Source: Mucilaginibacter_A sp965201005 (lineage in GTDB: Bacteria; Bacteroidota; Bacteroidia; Sphingobacteriales; Sphingobacteriaceae). Taken from it: 64,000 nt of DNA. Every line of letters starts with the position of its first letter. Within the stretch, counting starts at the first letter, position 1. The stretch covers positions 2,294,001 through 2,358,000 of the forward strand of contig NZ_OZ241747.1 of NCBI RefSeq assembly GCF_965201005.1. Direction: 5' to 3'. A model generated the notes under the pieces. That model worked only from the letters and a program-made list of their open reading frames with translations. It was not told the DNA's origin and did no database searches. The position numbers and the translations under genes were made by a program. Shown one piece after another: positions 19,613 through 28,853 of this stretch.

Positions 19613-20068
19613 ATGTCGATCAAAAAAATATTCCTGATACTGTTTTTAGCACCTATTTCTTTGTGCGCCGTAGCGCAAATCAAAAAAAAGCCATCCCATA
19701 AACCGGTTGCTGCAGCCGCGATTGTTGATAAAGCTTCCGTAGCAAACGGGTTGATCGTTTTTACCCAAAATTGTGTTTCCTGTCATCAGGCGGATGGCGG
19801 CGGCGTTCCTCACATGAACCCGCCGCTGATCAAAACGCCCTGGGTTTTGGGCGATCAGACGCGCCTGATCAATATTGTTTTAAACGGTTTTAAAGAAGAT
19901 GTAGAAATCAACGGCGACCGCTACTCTAATGTGATGCCTGCTTTCAACTATTTAAAAGATCAGGAAATTGCCGATGTGCTGACTTACGTCCGCAATAATT
20001 TTGGCAACAAAGCTTCGGCCGTTACTGTCAAAAAAGTTACGGCAACCCGCGCGGCAAAGAGCAAGTGA
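19613..20068 (+). CDS. cytochrome c, periplasmic
   Basis: 151 residues with a signal peptide (1-22). The heme site CVSCH is at 54-58, and Met108 in the SNVMPAF segment is the likely distal ligand, giving a class I mono-heme cytochrome. It starts three bases after the dehydrogenase stop, so it is the natural electron acceptor. The Ala/Lys-rich tail may be flexible. A sister core is built into the signal-peptide codons at 19637, and a full dispersed hairpin begins right after the stop. Confidence 0.88.
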   Translation: MSIKKIFLILFLAPISLCAVAQIKKKPSHKPVAAAAIVDKASVANGLIVFTQNCVSCHQADGGGVPHMNPPLIKTPWVLGDQTRLINIVLNGFKEDVEINGDRYSNVMPAFNYLKDQEIADVLTYVRNNFGNKASAVTVKKVTATRAAKSK

Positions 20069-20130
20069 AATTTATACCGGTAAAAGAAGCATCAGAACAC
20101 CACTGTTTGTAATGCTTCTTTTACCGGTAT
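20069..20130. terminator. head-to-head pair of dispersed elements forming a hairpin
   Basis: Plus copy (20079-20092) and minus copy (20112-20125), each with its ATACCGGTA extension and A/T flank, form a perfect 19-bp stem (20074-20092 with 20112-20130) around a 19-base loop, followed by T residues. It begins just after the cytochrome stop codon and should terminate that transcript. Confidence 0.85.
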
Positions 20131-20190
20131 TTTTTACGTCTTGACCTAAATATTTCTATAACTTTCAATTATATATTTCATTTTTACAGG

Positions 20191-20955
20191 ATGATAAAAC
20201 AACCGATCATCACCGTAAAAAACCTGGTTAAAAAGTACGGTAATTTTGTGGCCGTCAACCAAATCAGTTTTGAAGTTTATGAAGGGGAAATATTTGGTTT
20301 GCTTGGCCCGAACGGTGCCGGAAAAACCACTACTTTAGAAATTTTAGAAACCCTGCGCGATAAAACTTCCGGAGAGGTTTTGGTAGATGGTTTTTCGGTT
20401 GATCACAATGCCGCTGACATTAAAAAACGGATTGGTGTGCAATTGCAGGCCGCAGGATATTATCCAAATTTGAACTTGACGGAGCTGATCGAACTGTTTT
20501 CCGGCCTGTATGGCGTTGCCGTTTCTCCGATGGAAATGCTATCAAAAGTTTCGCTTACAGATAAAGCAAAAGCGAGATATAAAGAGCTTTCCGGCGGACA
20601 AAAACAGCGTTTTTCCATCGCCACAACGTTGATCAACAACCCGCGGATTGTGTTTTTAGATGAGCCGACAACCGGTTTGGACCCGCAGGCACGCCGCAAT
20701 TTATGGGATTTGATCCGCAATATACGTGATGCCGGAACAACGGTTGTCATCACCACACATTATATGGATGAAGCCGAAGTTTTATGCGATCGGGTGGCTT
20801 TTGTAGATGCCGGGAAAATTATTGGAATTGATACGCCCGATCATTTTATCGATCAATTGGTTTCTTCCGGTTTTGAACGGGAAAAGCAAGTAAAAAGTGC
20901 CAACTTGGAAGATGTATTCATCAATCTGACCGGAAAAGAACTGCGGGAAATGTGA
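20191..20955 (+). CDS. ABC transporter ATP-binding protein
   Basis: 254 residues. Walker A GPNGAGKTT (39-47), Q-loop, signature LSGGQKQR (133-140), Walker B IVFLDEPTTGLD (153-164), switch His in VVITTHYMDEAE. It belongs to the DrrA/CcmA-like class that drives ABC-2 exporters. The partner permease starts 52 bp downstream. Substrate unknown; drug, lipid or polysaccharide export are all possible. Confidence 0.92.
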   Translation: MIKQPIITVKNLVKKYGNFVAVNQISFEVYEGEIFGLLGPNGAGKTTTLEILETLRDKTSGEVLVDGFSVDHNAADIKKRIGVQLQAAGYYPNLNLTELIELFSGLYGVAVSPMEMLSKVSLTDKAKARYKELSGGQKQRFSIATTLINNPRIVFLDEPTTGLDPQARRNLWDLIRNIRDAGTTVVITTHYMDEAEVLCDRVAFVDAGKIIGIDTPDHFIDQLVSSGFEREKQVKSANLEDVFINLTGKELREM

Positions 20956-20970
20956 TCCTGATTTCAACCG

Positions 20971-20984
20971 ATGCTTCTTTTATC
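20971..20984 (-). repeat. dispersed element between ABC genes
   Basis: ATGCTTCTTTTATC followed by TACCTTAATTTCA, 15 bp after the ATPase stop and inside the probable ABC operon. No hairpin partner is nearby. Confidence 0.85.
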
Positions 20985-21007
20985 TACCTTAATTTCATCT
21001 TCACCTT

Positions 21008-22111
21008 ATGAATCAACCTCAACCCTACAGCAACGTAAAAGCTACACTGGCAATGGCAAAAGCCAGTTTCCGGTCTATTTTGCGCAGTCCGTCGTCCGTA
21101 GTTTTTACGCTGGCTTTTCCACTGATTTTTATCCTGGTTTTTGGTTTTATCGGTGGCGGCGGGATTACAGTCGATGTTGGTATCGCGAAAGACAACAATC
21201 AGCAAAACCCAATTTATAAAGCCCTGAAAAGTACCAAAGTGATTCATCTGGTGGAAACCGAATCTGCCGATGAAATGAAAAAAGACTTGGAAAAAGGCCG
21301 TCTGGATGGCATCATTAGCATCCAAAACAACGCCGGAAAACTGCCTGCTTACATTATTAATGTACAATACACCAAAGCTTCGCTGGAAAAAGGAAATATT
21401 CTAAAATCACTTTTAAACAATATTTTTTACCAGATAAATTTACATACGCCCAATGCGCCGCCACCGGTTGCAGAGCTGCGGGAAGTTACCGTGCAAGGCC
21501 GCGAGTACAAAACCATCGACTTTATTTTGCCGGGGCAATTAGGCTTTTCTTTGCTGAGTACGGGCGTGTTCGGTACGGCTTTCGTGTTTTTAAGCCTGCG
21601 GATTACACTGGTGATCAAACGCTTTTTTGCCACGCCGGTGCAGCGTTTCAGTATTGTTTTGGGTGAAGCTTTGGCGCGCATCACTTTTGCGCTGATTGGT
21701 GCTTTAATTATCATCCTGATCGGGCATTTTGCATTCGGTTTTACACTGATCCACGGTTTTATAACAGTAGTCAACATGCTCATTTTGGCAACCATTGGTA
21801 TCATTGTTTTTATGGGGTTTGGATTTGTGATCTCCGGTATTGCCAAAAACGAAACTTCTGTGCCGCCAATTGCCAATATTGTTACGCTGCCACAATTCCT
21901 GCTTTCAGGCACATTTTTTTCGATCAGTGCTTTTCCCTCCTGGCTGCAGCCCATCAGCAAAGCGTTGCCTTTAACCTATTTAAACGATGCCATGCGAAAA
22001 GTGGCGTTTGAAGGTGCTGGTTTGTTGGATGTTGGCCATCAATTGCTCATCCTGGCCATTTGGGGGATTATTGTTTATGCAGTAGCCGTAAAAACGTTTA
22101 AGTGGGAATGA
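21008..22111 (+). CDS. ABC-2 type permease
   Basis: 367 residues. One N-terminal membrane segment (~30-50), an extracytoplasmic domain (~50-170), then five segments (~180-365), the ABC2_membrane_3 arrangement. It carries the permease phrase RFFATPVQRFSIVLGEALARI, and later PQFLLSGTFFSISAFPSWLQPISKALPLTYLNDAMR, which is typical of drug/Nod-type exporters. Pairs with the ATPase immediately upstream. Confidence 0.9.
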   Translation: MNQPQPYSNVKATLAMAKASFRSILRSPSSVVFTLAFPLIFILVFGFIGGGGITVDVGIAKDNNQQNPIYKALKSTKVIHLVETESADEMKKDLEKGRLDGIISIQNNAGKLPAYIINVQYTKASLEKGNILKSLLNNIFYQINLHTPNAPPPVAELREVTVQGREYKTIDFILPGQLGFSLLSTGVFGTAFVFLSLRITLVIKRFFATPVQRFSIVLGEALARITFALIGALIIILIGHFAFGFTLIHGFITVVNMLILATIGIIVFMGFGFVISGIAKNETSVPPIANIVTLPQFLLSGTFFSISAFPSWLQPISKALPLTYLNDAMRKVAFEGAGLLDVGHQLLILAIWGIIVYAVAVKTFKWE

Positions 22112-22154
22112 TAAAATTGCAGCCATTAGCATCTGCTTTGAACTTTCTATTAAA

Positions 22155-22168
22155 ATGCTTCTTTTACC
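22155..22168 (-). repeat. dispersed element upstream of enolase
   Basis: ATGCTTCTTTTACC followed by ATATAAATTATGG. It sits just upstream of the -7 box at 22189, so it may overlap the enolase promoter or end the ABC transcript. Confidence 0.85.
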
Positions 22169-22188
22169 ATATAAATTATGGCAATTTG

Positions 22189-22196
22189 TATATTTG
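22189..22196 (+). promoter_or_regulatory. candidate -7 box (TATATTTG) of enolase
   Basis: TAnnTTTG match 66 bp before the ATG at 22262, leaving room for a normal leader. No clear -33 box. Confidence 0.45.
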
Positions 22197-22261
22197 GCAT
22201 CACACGAACAACAGTGTAGAATTTACACTAAGATTTTAAAATTCATTAAAAAACAATAAAA

Positions 22262-23554
22262 ATGAGCTTAATAATTGACGTACATGCCCGCCAGATCCTT
22301 GATTCGCGCGGAAACCCTACCATTGAAGTAGATGTTTTAACAGAAAACGGTGCAATGGGCCGTGCCGCCGTTCCTTCCGGTGCTTCTACCGGTGTTCATG
22401 AAGCGGTGGAACTTCGCGACAACGACAAATCAAAATATGGTGGCAAAGGCGTATTAAAGGCGGTTGCAAATGTGAATGATAAATTGTCCAAAGAGCTTCA
22501 GGGCATGGATGTTTTTGAGCAAAACGAAATCGACAAACTGATGATCGAGATCGACGGCACAGAAAACAAAGGCAATTTGGGCGCAAACGCTATTTTAGGC
22601 GTATCACTGGCCGCTGCAAAAGCTGCCGCACAGGAAAGCCGTCAGCCTTTATATCGTTATGTTGGCGGCGTGAACGCAAACACACTTCCGATCCCGATGA
22701 TGAACATCCTGAACGGTGGTTCTCATGCCGATAACAAAGTTGATTTTCAGGAATTTATGGTGATGCCGGTTGGCGCACCTACTTTTTCTGAAGCTTTGCG
22801 TTGGGGCGTGGAGGTTTTTCATACCTTAAAAACAGTACTGAAGAAAAAAGGCTATTCTACAAATGTAGGCGATGAAGGTGGTTTTGCGCCTGATTTTGCT
22901 TCTAATGAAGAAGCCATTGAAACTGTTTTGCAAGCCATTGAAGCGGCGGGATATAAGCCTGGCGAAGAAATTTTTATAGCGATGGACCCGGCAGTTTCCG
23001 AATTTTACGACAATGCTTCCGGTTTATATACGTTCAAAAAATCTGACGGACGCCAGCTGACCTCAGCGCAAATGGTAGATTACTGGGTTGATTGGGCAAA
23101 CAAATATCCGATCATTTCTTTGGAAGATGGTTTGGCAGAAGACGATTGGGCCGCTTGGGCAACTTTGACGGAAAAATTGGGTTCCAAGATCCAGTTGGTT
23201 GGTGATGATCTTTTTGTAACGAACACCAAACGTTTGCAAAAAGGCATCGACATGCACGTTGCCAATTCTATTTTGGTGAAAGTAAACCAGATTGGTTCGC
23301 TGACGGAAACCATTAATGCCGTTACTTTGGCGCAAAACAATGGCTACACTTCGGTGATGAGCCACCGTTCCGGCGAAACTGAAGATTCAACAATCGCCGA
23401 TTTGGCGGTTGCCTTAAATTGCGGACAAATTAAAACCGGTTCCGCTTCCCGTTCAGACCGGATTGCCAAATACAATCAATTACTGCGTATAGAAGAAGAA
23501 TTAGGCAGCAATGCACGTTTTATCGGTAAAGATTTTAAGTTTTTGAAGAAGTAA
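22262..23554 (+). CDS. eno: enolase
   Basis: Converts 2-phosphoglycerate to phosphoenolpyruvate. 430 residues, the usual length. All family blocks present: ARQILDSRGNPTIEVDV, GASTGVHEAVELRD, LPIPMMNILNGGSHADN, the VGDEGGFAP and DPAVSEFY segments, SLEDGLAEDDW, VGDDLFVTN and the SHRSGETEDSTIADLAVAL catalytic region. Conserved Asp/Glu magnesium ligands are in place. Single gene with its own terminator. Confidence 0.97.
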   Translation: MSLIIDVHARQILDSRGNPTIEVDVLTENGAMGRAAVPSGASTGVHEAVELRDNDKSKYGGKGVLKAVANVNDKLSKELQGMDVFEQNEIDKLMIEIDGTENKGNLGANAILGVSLAAAKAAAQESRQPLYRYVGGVNANTLPIPMMNILNGGSHADNKVDFQEFMVMPVGAPTFSEALRWGVEVFHTLKTVLKKKGYSTNVGDEGGFAPDFASNEEAIETVLQAIEAAGYKPGEEIFIAMDPAVSEFYDNASGLYTFKKSDGRQLTSAQMVDYWVDWANKYPIISLEDGLAEDDWAAWATLTEKLGSKIQLVGDDLFVTNTKRLQKGIDMHVANSILVKVNQIGSLTETINAVTLAQNNGYTSVMSHRSGETEDSTIADLAVALNCGQIKTGSASRSDRIAKYNQLLRIEEELGSNARFIGKDFKFLKK

Positions 23555-23607
23555 AAATTTATACTGGTAAAAGAAGTATCACAAGCCGACGATGAGTCGG
23601 CTTTTTT
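23554..23607 (+). terminator. dispersed element followed by intrinsic terminator after enolase
   Basis: A full element (A/T tract touching the stop codon, core 23566-23579, GAAGTAT form) is followed by AAGCCGAC (23583-23590), loop of five, GTCGGCTT (23596-23603) and seven T. Classic intrinsic terminator. Confidence 0.85.
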
Positions 23608-23656
23608 TGTTTCAAAGGCTTTTATTTAAACCAAAATCCTCATACGGATTTATTCG

Positions 23657-23664
23657 TATCTTTG
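23657..23664 (+). promoter_or_regulatory. candidate -7 box (TATCTTTG)
   Basis: Perfect TAnnTTTG match 94 bp before the helicase ATG at 23758, which would give a long leader. Confidence 0.45.
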
Positions 23665-23757
23665 CACAATTATTATCCGCTTTATTACCGGCTTTGATCT
23701 TAAGCATATCACCTGACCGCTAATACAGTTGTGTTAGCACATTTAGTACAAATTTCA

Positions 23758-25020
23758 ATGTTATTTCAAGAATTAAATTTAATTGAGCCGATCCTTAAGG
23801 CTTTAAAACAAGAAGGTTATACCCAGCCCACGCCTATCCAGGAACAATCTATCCCGTTGATTTTGCAGGGAAAAGACTTGCTGGGCTGCGCCCAGACCGG
23901 CACCGGCAAAACGGCCGCTTTTGCCATCCCGATTTTGCAGCTTTTATATCAGCAAAAACAGCAGCACAAGGAACAGAAAACTATCAAATCGCTGATTTTG
24001 ACGCCAACGCGCGAACTGGCCATTCAAATTGAAGAAAGTTTTACCGCTTACGGCCGAAATACCGGATTGAAACATCTGGTGATTTTTGGCGGCGTGTCTC
24101 AAAACCCGCAAACTGAAGCTTTGCGACGTGGTGTTGATATTTTGGTTGCCACGCCCGGCCGCCTACTGGATTTGATGAACCAGCGTTTTGTAAACTTGCA
24201 GCATGTACAGATTTTGGTTTTGGATGAAGCTGATCGTATGCTGGACATGGGTTTTGTAAACGATGTTAAAAAGGTGATCGCAAAACTTCCGCAGAAAAGG
24301 CAAACTTTGTTTTTCTCGGCTACCATGCCCAAAGAAATCCAGAGCTTGGCGGATTCTATACTCAACAAACCTGAAAAAGTAGAAGTTACGCCCGTTTCTT
24401 CTACTGCAGAAACCATTGAACAAGCACTTTTCATGGTTGATAAATCAGATAAGCGCGATTTGTTGCTGCACGTTTTAAAGGATAAAAATATCAAAACTGC
24501 CTTGGTTTTTACGCGGACAAAACATGGTGCCGATAAAGTGGTGAAAGATTTGCTGCGCGCCAACATCACCGCCGAAGCCATTCACGGAAATAAATCGCAG
24601 AATGCAAGGCAGCGCGCTTTGTCGAATTTCAAGGCCAGGACAACGCGTATTTTAGTTGCTACAGATATTGCCGCCCGAGGAATCGATGTGGAAGAATTAA
24701 CGCATGTAATTAATTACGAGCTGCCAAACATCCCGGAAACTTATGTGCACCGCATTGGGCGAACGGGCCGTGCAGGCGCAAGCGGAATTGCTTTGTCTTT
24801 TTGTGATGCGGAAGAATTGGATTTTTTAAAAGATATCCACAAACTCATCAACATCAGCATTCCCGTTTCAGATCATCCTTATCCGCCTAAACAAGGTTCG
24901 CTGGCACAAAAAGTTCAAGCTAAAACCGGAGCTGGCAACGTAAAAAGAAATCCTCACGGCGAATTTAGAAGCAGAAAACCAAACAACAACAGCAATCGCC
25001 GACCCAGGACCAGCAATTAA
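23758..25020 (+). CDS. DEAD-box RNA helicase
   Basis: 420 residues from the ATG at 23758; a GTG nine codons earlier gives a less likely start. Motifs: GYTQPTPIQ (20-28), AQTGTGKT (45-52), PTRELA, ATPGR, DEAD, SAT, then ALVFTRTKHGADK, VATDIAARGIDV, HRIGRTGRA. The last ~35 residues (KRNPHGEFRSRKPNNNSNRRPRTSN) are basic and disordered. An RhlE/CsdA-like enzyme of ribosome assembly or cold adaptation. It lies between enolase and an FtsB-like gene, which are often closer in relatives. Confidence 0.93.
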   Translation: MLFQELNLIEPILKALKQEGYTQPTPIQEQSIPLILQGKDLLGCAQTGTGKTAAFAIPILQLLYQQKQQHKEQKTIKSLILTPTRELAIQIEESFTAYGRNTGLKHLVIFGGVSQNPQTEALRRGVDILVATPGRLLDLMNQRFVNLQHVQILVLDEADRMLDMGFVNDVKKVIAKLPQKRQTLFFSATMPKEIQSLADSILNKPEKVEVTPVSSTAETIEQALFMVDKSDKRDLLLHVLKDKNIKTALVFTRTKHGADKVVKDLLRANITAEAIHGNKSQNARQRALSNFKARTTRILVATDIAARGIDVEELTHVINYELPNIPETYVHRIGRTGRAGASGIALSFCDAEELDFLKDIHKLINISIPVSDHPYPPKQGSLAQKVQAKTGAGNVKRNPHGEFRSRKPNNNSNRRPRTSN

Positions 25021-25034
25021 TTTTCAAAAAACCA

Positions 25035-25048
25035 ATGCTGTTTTTATG
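25035..25048 (-). repeat. dispersed element, sister core, after the helicase
   Basis: ATGCTGTTTTTATG followed by GCATAAATTTCAGG, a full-length copy 15 bp after the helicase stop. Confidence 0.85.
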
Positions 25049-25159
25049 GCATAAATTTCAGGCTTTCTCTTCCAGAATCAGGTTTTGTATAATCGAACAA
25101 AACCTGATTTTATCCGTATCCGGCATTTGCATTGTTCTGTACAACTTGCTTATCTTTAA

Positions 25160-25495
25160 ATGAAAATTAAAATGGCTTTTATGCAACGGCTGCTCAACCT
25201 TTTCAGCAATAAATATTTTTTGATCAGTGCTGTTTTTGTGGTTTGGCTGATTTTTTTCGACCGTAATGATTTGCTTTCTCAATATGAATACCGCCAGCAA
25301 CTGAATAAGCTGAAAGCAGAACATAATTTTTATACCAAAGAAACGGCCGATGTGCAAAAAGAATTAAATGAGCTGACCTCTAACAAAGAAAAACTGGAAA
25401 AATTTGCCCGCGAAAAGTACCTGATGAAAAAAGCTAATGAAGATATTTTTGTCATCATCCCGGAAAAAAAGGAAGAAAAGAAATCCATATTTTAG
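25160..25495 (+). CDS. septum formation initiator (FtsB/DivIC-like)
   Basis: 111 residues: one membrane segment (~20-36) followed by a coiled coil rich in Glu/Lys/Leu (~42-85) and the motif KFAREKYLMKKANEDIFVI, typical of the FtsB/DivIC family. It should sit in the inner membrane at the division site with FtsL and FtsQ. Starts at 25172 or 25181 are possible. The TAG stop lies within the A/T part of a dispersed element (core 25499). Confidence 0.85.
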   Translation: MKIKMAFMQRLLNLFSNKYFLISAVFVVWLIFFDRNDLLSQYEYRQQLNKLKAEHNFYTKETADVQKELNELTSNKEKLEKFAREKYLMKKANEDIFVIIPEKKEEKKSIF

Positions 25496-25498
25496 GTC

Positions 25499-25512
25499 GA
25501 TAAAAGAAGCAT
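25499..25512 (+). repeat. dispersed element between convergent genes
   Basis: GATAAAAGAAGCAT preceded by ATTTTAGGTC; the ftsB-like stop codon is part of it. It fills the 21 bp between the two convergent genes. Confidence 0.9.
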
Positions 25513-25516
25513 CGGT

Positions 25517-27610
25517 TTAAATTTCACCGTTCCGTCTCCGTACAAACCACTCCAAACTCAGCAAAAAAACAATTAAGGCAAAAACCCATTTCTCGTCAAT
25601 CAACTCTTTATAATTGTTGTCCTGATAAGCAATAGTTTTGATGTTTTCGTTTCTGCGGATCAAATCCGGCAAACGGTTTATTTGTTCCGGAGTAATCATT
25701 TCACCACCGTTTTCTTTTGCCAAAGCATACAGAAGTTGTTGGTTTGCAGCACTTTGCAAGTCTTCGGCTACTAAGGCTTTAATAGTGAAATTACCGCTGG
25801 CCTTAAAATTTTCATTTCCTAATTTTGTTTGTGCCGAGTAAGAATAATCACCAACGGGCAAAACTCCGGCATCCAACTGATAGGTTGTATTTTGTTTTGA
25901 AAACTGAAAATCATACTTTTTACCGCTTGTATTTCTTAGGCTGATGGCCACTTCCGGCTGATTGACAAGTTCAAACGACTGATCGTAAAGTGCTGCGTGC
26001 AACATCACGTTTTCATCTTCATCAAAAACCGGTTTTGCAGGCGATACATCAAAGCGTTTCCGGTTGCTTTTACTTGACAGATACTGAATGGATTGCGACA
26101 ATAACTCATCAAAAGCATGATGATTTCCAAATTGCTGAAACTCGTTTAAACGCCATCGCCATAAACCTTCGCCGGTCAAAACAGCTTTTCGCTGGCCATT
26201 TTCTTCAAAAAAAGCAAGCAAAGGATAAGAAGTTGTTACCTGACCAATTTTTTGCCTTAGCAGAACTGAAGCATCGCCAGTGCCATAATTGCCAAAAGGT
26301 GCCAGCAGCGGAGGGAAATTATTGATTTTTGTACGGGCAGAATCCGACAAAATAAAGGTGGTAAAAGAAGCATCCGGCGCAGCAAAAACTTCCTGCATAG
26401 TTTGATTTGTACTGCTGATCGTGACCGCTTTTTGTATGGAATTGAACTGTGCAACATTACTTTGCGCGCCCAGTAAATACCAAACAGACAATTTAATTTT
26501 TTCTGCCTGAATCAATAAAGGCTGCAGATCAACCCGGTTATTGGGCAGCTGTTCTAAAACCAACGCGCTGTAAAGGCTTAGTTTATTCAAGTCAAAATCG
26601 CCAAACAAACTGGTTTTTACTTCATAATTTTGGTTGCTTTCTAATGATTGGCGGACGGCGGCTACGTCGGGATGCGGCGCATCGTACAAAATCAGGATTT
26701 TTTTGCGGTTATCGATCACTTCAACATAAATGGTGACCACATTATTTGATGTAGAAATTTCGCCGGTAAGCGTTTGTAAGTTAAACTGAAATTTATGGAT
26801 GCCTTTTTTACCGGAATTTATTTTTACCGGAATATTTTTTTTGAAATCGTTTTCAGGAATACTGATTTGTTGACTTGAAACTGGTTTCCCATCTTCCGAA
26901 ATTAATAATTGCAGGTTTTTACCTTTGGTTTGCCGCGCTTCCACAAAAACACTGACCAAAAAATCGTTGCCTAAAAAAGTTGTTTTATTATAATCCACAT
27001 GATCGATCAAAACATCCATCTTCGGGATTGTATCCCCTAAAGCAATCGTGTAAATAGTTGATTTTAAGGTAGATGCTATGCTTAAAGGCGAACTTCCGCG
27101 ATTAAATAACCCATCTGAAGCTAAAATTACGGCACCAATATTCTGGTTCCCAAAACGATTGTTCAGGTTTTGAAAAGCGTTTGAAATGTCGGTTTGCTTT
27201 CCATTCAGGGAATCTGAAAAACCTGCATAAACATTTTTATCAAAATGAAATTCATGCACTTCGTAATTATTACCCAATTTGGTTTTAAGCTGATACAGAT
27301 CATCTAAAAAAACTTTTGGCTGAAAATTTTTACCAGGAAACTTTTTGATGGAAGCAGAATTATCCTGCAAAACCAGAATCAATGGTTTTTGCAAATGCTT
27401 GTCAACCGTTTTTAAAAGCGGGGCAAGCAACAAAAAAGACAGGATAAAAACAGTAAGCGCACGAATTGCAAAAAGTACATTTCTCCAAAGTTTATTAAAA
27501 CTTGCAGGTTTGTTATATAAAAACCAACTGTACGAAAGTGCAATTGCCAAACATGCCAATGTCCACCAGCCGGAAATTGTTCCCCAGGAAACTGAAAGCA
27601 AATACAGCAT
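25517..27610 (-). CDS. large membrane protein with VWA-like domain
   Basis: 697 residues. Two membrane segments at the N-terminus (~13-30, ~45-65), a long outside part, and one at the C-terminus (WVFALIVFLLSLEWFVRRR). The segment LILVLQDNSASIKKFPG (~78) and VILASDGLFNRGSSP (~163) resembles a von Willebrand A domain with a DxSxS-like metal site (DNSAS). BatA-like proteins have this layout; a glutamine amidotransferase-like fold may follow, as in DUF4159-type proteins. Possibly in an operon with DUF3253 and fabG. Function unknown. Confidence 0.75.
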   Translation of the reverse strand: MLYLLSVSWGTISGWWTLACLAIALSYSWFLYNKPASFNKLWRNVLFAIRALTVFILSFLLLAPLLKTVDKHLQKPLILVLQDNSASIKKFPGKNFQPKVFLDDLYQLKTKLGNNYEVHEFHFDKNVYAGFSDSLNGKQTDISNAFQNLNNRFGNQNIGAVILASDGLFNRGSSPLSIASTLKSTIYTIALGDTIPKMDVLIDHVDYNKTTFLGNDFLVSVFVEARQTKGKNLQLLISEDGKPVSSQQISIPENDFKKNIPVKINSGKKGIHKFQFNLQTLTGEISTSNNVVTIYVEVIDNRKKILILYDAPHPDVAAVRQSLESNQNYEVKTSLFGDFDLNKLSLYSALVLEQLPNNRVDLQPLLIQAEKIKLSVWYLLGAQSNVAQFNSIQKAVTISSTNQTMQEVFAAPDASFTTFILSDSARTKINNFPPLLAPFGNYGTGDASVLLRQKIGQVTTSYPLLAFFEENGQRKAVLTGEGLWRWRLNEFQQFGNHHAFDELLSQSIQYLSSKSNRKRFDVSPAKPVFDEDENVMLHAALYDQSFELVNQPEVAISLRNTSGKKYDFQFSKQNTTYQLDAGVLPVGDYSYSAQTKLGNENFKASGNFTIKALVAEDLQSAANQQLLYALAKENGGEMITPEQINRLPDLIRRNENIKTIAYQDNNYKELIDEKWVFALIVFLLSLEWFVRRRNGEI

Positions 27611-27629
27611 ATCGGTATGTAAACTATTT

Positions 27630-27890
27630 TTAATGATTATGCAAATCAGTTTTTTCGGTTATAATGCGGATTCTGATTGGTCCTTTAGTAATTTTCGGAT
27701 CGACTGTTTTTCCTTTTTGCAGGATTTGGATTTTGTTTTGGGCTTGCAGATCAAAAGCCGCATCCCGGACAATTTGCATCTGCGTGCGCCAGTTTTCAGG
27801 AAATAATTTTCTGGCAACTTCCGAAGGACAAATGGTTTTATCAGCCCCACGTTCAGTTGCCTGTTGTAAAATTGCTTTTTTAATATCCAA
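27630..27890 (-). CDS. DUF3253 protein
   Basis: 86 residues with the DUF3253 pattern: ERGADKTICPSEVARKLFPENWRTQMQIVRDAAFDLQAQNKIQILQKGKTVDP, a winged-helix-like arrangement followed by KGPIRIRI. Small, cytoplasmic, possibly nucleic-acid binding. Lies between fabG and the VWA-like gene with short gaps (30 and 19 bp). Confidence 0.85.
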   Translation of the reverse strand: MDIKKAILQQATERGADKTICPSEVARKLFPENWRTQMQIVRDAAFDLQAQNKIQILQKGKTVDPKITKGPIRIRIITEKTDLHNH

Positions 27891-27920
27891 CTTGTCCAGT
27901 TTTATGCTGAAAACAGCAGC

Positions 27921-28664
27921 TTAAAGCATTCCGCCATCCACCGGAAAAACCTGCCCTGTAATATAACTGCTCATATCTGAAGCTAAAAAAACACAAGTGT
28001 TAGCCACATCTTCTGTTTCACCGGCACGTTTTAACGGAATTGCATCCGTCCAGCCTTGCACCACTTTCGGATCCAAAACTTCTGTCATTTCAGTGCGGAT
28101 AAAACCAGGAGCTACCACGTTGGTACGTATATTCCTGGAACCCAACTCTTTAGCAATAGATTTTGAAAAACCGATAATCCCCGCTTTTGATGCTGCGTAA
28201 TTTGCCTGCCCGGCATTGCCCTGCACACCAACCACCGAACTCATGTTGATAAACACACCGCTCCGGTTTTTCATCATAATTTTTGATGCTGCTTTTGTCA
28301 CGTTAAAAATGGATTTCAGGTTTACGTTCAAAACTTCGTCCCAATTTTGTTCGGTCATACGCATCAGCAAACCATCTTTGGTAATACCAGCATTGTTTAC
28401 CACAATATCAACCGTACCAAAATCTGCAACAATATCATTAATCAGTTTATCAGCTTCATCAAATTTGGAAGCATCTGACTGATAGCCTTTTACTTGTGTT
28501 CCGAAAACTTGTAATTCTTTTTCCAATGCCTGCCCTTTTTCTACAGATGACAAATAAGTGAATGCCACTTTTGCACCATTTTCGACAAATTTTTCGGCAA
28601 TTTTCCGTCCTATTCCTTTAGAAGCACCGGTTACCAATGCTACTTTTCCTTCTAATAATTTCAT
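27921..28664 (-). CDS. fabG: 3-oxoacyl-ACP reductase
   Basis: 247 residues, SDR family. Cofactor motif TGASKGIG (12-19), NNAG (90-93), catalytic Ser142/143, Tyr156, Lys160 in the YAASK segment, and the C-terminal ITGQVFPVDGGML. Reduces 3-ketoacyl-ACP with NADPH in fatty acid synthesis. Any SDR could share these motifs, but the IPLKRAGETEDVANTCVFLASD phrase matches FabG best. First gene of a probable three-gene minus operon. Confidence 0.9.
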   Translation of the reverse strand: MKLLEGKVALVTGASKGIGRKIAEKFVENGAKVAFTYLSSVEKGQALEKELQVFGTQVKGYQSDASKFDEADKLINDIVADFGTVDIVVNNAGITKDGLLMRMTEQNWDEVLNVNLKSIFNVTKAASKIMMKNRSGVFINMSSVVGVQGNAGQANYAASKAGIIGFSKSIAKELGSRNIRTNVVAPGFIRTEMTEVLDPKVVQGWTDAIPLKRAGETEDVANTCVFLASDMSSYITGQVFPVDGGML

Positions 28665-28736
28665 TTAATTTAAGCTGATTTGGTGTGAAGTTAGAAAATT
28701 TGCCTAAAAGCCGGAAAGATTTTTAGTTTGGATGCA

Positions 28737-28750
28737 ATGCTTCTTTTATC
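28737..28750 (-). repeat. dispersed element in a divergent promoter region
   Basis: ATGCTTCTTTTATC followed by GTGTAAAAATTG, between fabG (start 28664) and the exonuclease gene (28854). Confidence 0.85.
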
Positions 28751-28853
28751 GTGTAAAAATTGAGTCTTTTTTATATAAACAAGATTAACCCTGGTACTAA
28801 CAAATTTAGTTTTGTATATCTTTACAAACCATAAAACAGCGGAAAAATTTAAT

